Assembly (NCBI GenBank): GCA_030607235.1
Contig: JAUWEX010000041.1
Coordinates: forward strand, 1 to 7,893
Reading direction: 5' to 3'
Length of the DNA stretch: 7,893 nucleotides
Source of the DNA: Planctomycetota bacterium
GTDB lineage: Bacteria; Planctomycetota; B129-G9
Positions 5,747 through 7,893 of the stretch are shown piece after piece. Below the pieces are notes generated by a model. That model saw only the letters and a program-made list of their open reading frames with translations. It was not told where the DNA came from and searched no databases. The translations under genes and the position numbers were made by a program. Numbering within the stretch: position 1 is the first letter of the stretch; each line of letters opens with the position of its first letter.

Positions 5747-7726
5747 CTATTTCTTTTTCTTGCCATGCTTAGCGGGGGTAACGGGCGCTTCGATGGGGTT
5801 CTTTTCCAACTCGGCCTCGACCATCTTGCGGGCTATCCTGTTCTCGAAAATACCCACTATCGCGCCGAAGGTGATGTATAGCGCCAGACCCGCCGCATAG
5901 TTGTAGAGCAATATGAACATCATCAGCGGCATAAACGACATCATCTTCTGCATGCTCTGCTGCTGCGGATCGTCGGATTTGGTCTTCGGCGTCGTTTTCA
6001 TATAAAGATAATAAACCAGCCCCATCGCAATCGCCAGCGGATTGATGTAGTAGAAGGTTTTTATCCCCAGGAAATTCCAGTTCAGCAGCCATCCCAACCC
6101 GGCGCCGTCGGCGATGGAGAGGTCCGGAATGTAAAGGAAAACGGCCTTGCGCAATTCTATCGCCGTCCTGAGTGCGGTAAAAAGCCCGATAAGTATCGGC
6201 ATCTGGATCAACAGCGGCAGACAGCCGAAGAGCGGATTTACGCCGTGCTTGGAGTAGAGTTTCATCGTCTCTTCGTTGAGTTTTGTGCGGTCGCCTTTGT
6301 GTTTCTGTTTTATTTGCTTCAGCAGTGGGGCGAGACGTTGGGTTTTGTGCTGAATCATCTGCTGTTTGCGCGACAGGGGAAACATCGCTATGCGAATAAA
6401 CGCCGTCAGAATGAGAATCGCCAATCCGTAACCGATGCCGATGGAATGGAGTCCTCTAAGAACAAGGACGATCGGAACCGTTACGAAGGACAAAAAACCC
6501 CCGTCCTCGACCAATGCCGCCATGCCGATATTCTTGAACTCGGCCAGAGTGTCGTTCTCGCGCGACGTAGTGAGAAACGTAAAGTCCATTTCGACCGCCT
6601 CGCCCTTTGCGGGCAGGGTCGTTTGCCACGCCACGCCCGATTCGACGCTGCATTTTCTCTCGTCGTATTCTTCGTTAAGGCTCTGCGTAGAGTACATGTA
6701 GGCTTCGGCTTTTTCCGGGAAGCCTCCGCGGGGTATAAGCGCGGCGACGAAATACTTGTTGGTTACCGCCACCCAATCTACCGCGACATCCTCTTTTTTG
6801 TAAGTGCTGTGTTCTTTTTCGCGGTCTTCCTCATCGGATAAAATGTTGTGGAGTTTCTCCGCGCTTTCATCGTAAGCCTCGTGTCCCTCGTCCAGGTGGA
6901 TTCCAAGATGACCCTCGATGTCAGGGGTGCAGATATCGCACATCGCAATACCACCGGCACCGCGCAGATTGAGGTTCAGGGCGGTTATCCCGGTCTTGCC
7001 TATCGTCTCTATCTTCAGGCTCAGCCGCACCCCGTAGCAGGTCGAATGTTTTTCGCCGGGAGTGATATCGAAGGTCTTGGTGATCCTGATGCCCGATTTT
7101 TCCCAAACGAACACGGCCACAGAATCATTGTTTTCGCCCTTGTTCGCCCATCGCCACAGGGCCTTGTCCAGTCCCAGATCATTTTCATCGCTGAGCAGCA
7201 GGGAAGGCCGTTTTTCGATATGTTTTAATTCCGGCAGTTCATCGGAAACATAGCCCAAAAGTTCTATTCCGTAACGGGGGCCGTCCTTGTCGGTAATTTT
7301 GAGTTTGTTTAAGGCGGCGCCGTGGGTAGTCAAGTCCAATTCCAGATAATCACTGCGCAATGCGACTGTTTCCAGCGTTACCGGCAAAGGATCGGCTTCT
7401 ATCTGCGGGCCATCGTCGGCAGGCGCGTCTTGAGGTGTTGCCGGATCTTCATCAGCAGGTTTTTCGTCGGACTCTTCCTCGGCGGGCCGCTGCGCATCAT
7501 CGGGTTTGTCTACATCGACGGTATCTTTTTCTTCTTCGACTGGATCGGGCGTTTCGTCCGGTTTGGCTTTGTCTGCGGGTTCGCCGTCCGAACCGTTCTT
7601 CTCAACTTCTTCTGCAAGCGGCTTATCTTCGGGCACTTTTTTTTGGGAAGCGAAAAAATACTGTGAGCCGATAAATATCCCGGCACACAAAACCAGCGTA
7701 ATAATCCATCGGGAACGGTCGCTCAC
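5747..7726 (-). CDS. yidC: Membrane protein insertase YidC
   Basis: YidC inserts and folds inner-membrane proteins, alone or with SecYEG. The 659-residue product has an N-terminal membrane anchor (about 7-25), then an E/D/P-rich linker (31-115, 32 of 85 residues acidic). The periplasmic beta-rich domain (about 115-405) begins near LETVALRSDYLELDLTTHGAALNKL. The conserved Oxa1/YidC membrane core follows from about 410: R445 in LTAFIRIAMFPLSRKQ matches the hydrophilic-groove arginine (E. coli Arg366), then a cytoplasmic charged hairpin, VNPLFGCLPLLIQMPILIGLF (496-516), NPLAIAMGLVYYLY and a last segment around MPLMMFILLYNYAAGLALY. The basic tail (HGKKKK) fits ribosome contact. The start is GTG with an AGGAGG site 7 nt upstream, and it overlaps the stop of the preceding gene by one base. 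The length and large periplasmic domain fit a Gram-negative-type YidC. Confidence 0.97.
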   Translation of the reverse strand: MSDRSRWIITLVLCAGIFIGSQYFFASQKKVPEDKPLAEEVEKNGSDGEPADKAKPDETPDPVEEEKDTVDVDKPDDAQRPAEEESDEKPADEDPATPQDAPADDGPQIEADPLPVTLETVALRSDYLELDLTTHGAALNKLKITDKDGPRYGIELLGYVSDELPELKHIEKRPSLLLSDENDLGLDKALWRWANKGENNDSVAVFVWEKSGIRITKTFDITPGEKHSTCYGVRLSLKIETIGKTGITALNLNLRGAGGIAMCDICTPDIEGHLGIHLDEGHEAYDESAEKLHNILSDEEDREKEHSTYKKEDVAVDWVAVTNKYFVAALIPRGGFPEKAEAYMYSTQSLNEEYDERKCSVESGVAWQTTLPAKGEAVEMDFTFLTTSRENDTLAEFKNIGMAALVEDGGFLSFVTVPIVLVLRGLHSIGIGYGLAILILTAFIRIAMFPLSRKQQMIQHKTQRLAPLLKQIKQKHKGDRTKLNEETMKLYSKHGVNPLFGCLPLLIQMPILIGLFTALRTAIELRKAVFLYIPDLSIADGAGLGWLLNWNFLGIKTFYYINPLAIAMGLVYYLYMKTTPKTKSDDPQQQSMQKMMSFMPLMMFILLYNYAAGLALYITFGAIVGIFENRIARKMVEAELEKNPIEAPVTPAKHGKKKK

Positions 7727-7893
7727 TATTTGCCCTCCTCAAGTCGCGTAGCGAGAAAATCGGGCAATTCCTTGATTTTCCTGATTTTTTCCATGGTTTT
7801 TTTGTAATCGTAGGCGACCCTGCGGAATTCCACGCGATCCTCGTGCAACACCGCATAACCCGCGCGGGGGTCGCCGTCGCGGGGCTGTCCGAC
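7726..7893 (-). CDS. Calcineurin-like metallophosphoesterase, C-terminal 55 residues only
   Basis: The last 55 codons of a minus-strand gene enter from the right edge and end at TAG (7728-7726). The fragment begins with VGQPRDGDPRAGYAVL, a signature of the closing strands of the YfcE/Ap4A-hydrolase-like metallophosphoesterase family (normally preceded by N-x-GS), then VEFRRVAYDYKKTMEKI and a C-terminal helix ending PDFLATRLEEGK. These enzymes use a two-metal centre to cleave phosphodiesters or dinucleoside polyphosphates. All metal-binding motifs except this final region lie outside the window, so substrate cannot be judged. The stop shares its G with the GTG start of yidC, so the two genes form an operon. 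Confidence 0.85.
   Translation of the reverse strand, partial: VGQPRDGDPRAGYAVLHEDRVEFRRVAYDYKKTMEKIRKIKELPDFLATRLEEGK
7734..7739 (-). promoter_or_regulatory. Ribosome binding site of yidC inside the upstream gene
   Basis: AGGAGG on the reverse strand lies 7 nt before the GTG at 7726 and within the last codons of the metallophosphoesterase gene. It fixes the GTG as the yidC start and indicates translational coupling of the two genes. Confidence 0.75.

Noticed and set aside
7681..7690. Possible lipoprotein cysteine (C14) in the YidC anchor
   Set aside because: The residue before the Cys is Leu, which does not fit a lipobox, and the segment is the expected membrane anchor.
1..7893. Mobile element, CRISPR array, toxin-antitoxin or defence system
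   Set aside because: I found no transposase or integrase, no terminal inverted repeats, no regularly spaced repeats and no nuclease or toxin genes; all genes belong to known housekeeping or signalling families.

Overview
This is an ordinary-looking chromosomal stretch from a Gram-negative bacterium. The YidC here has a large periplasmic domain, which points to an outer-membrane lineage. The style of the MnmE and YidC proteins and the company of HDOD-type regulators suggest the PVC superphylum, most likely a planctomycete of the Phycisphaerae/Sedimentisphaerales kind. That placement is my inference from protein texture, not from a marker gene.

Layout. Positions 1-1181 (minus strand) hold most of mnmE, the tRNA-modification GTPase; its C-terminus lies outside the window. 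A 199-bp AT-rich divergent region (1182-1380) follows, with a plausible mnmE promoter, a tandem heptamer repeat and an exact DnaA-box match. Four plus-strand genes come next: a 120-aa protein resembling the N-terminal segment of HD-GYP proteins (1381-1743), an HDOD-domain protein (1852-2748), a soluble GAF-PAS histidine kinase (2802-4469) and a 6-phosphofructokinase (4493-5686). A strong bidirectional terminator (5704-5737) separates this block from the convergent minus-strand genes yidC (7726-5747) and, overlapping its start by one base, the 3' end of a calcineurin-like metallophosphoesterase gene (7893-7726).

How it fits together. yidC and mnmE lie on the same strand in the order (yidC then mnmE) that many bacteria keep next to rnpA/rpmH, but here a 4.5-kb block on the opposite strand separates them. 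The block looks like a signalling unit: a small HD-associated protein, an HDOD output protein and an orphan cytoplasmic kinase, followed 23 bp later by a glycolytic enzyme. No response regulator is visible.

I found no RNA gene, insertion sequence, CRISPR array, phage gene or toxin-antitoxin pair, and no convincing new multi-gene defence or metabolic system. The points most worth a second look are the interrupted yidC-mnmE order, the DnaA box beside mnmE, the HDOD protein with an apparently complete set of HD metal ligands, and the mixed Gly/Lys donor-specificity signature of the phosphofructokinase. No stretch longer than 300 bases lacks a gene.
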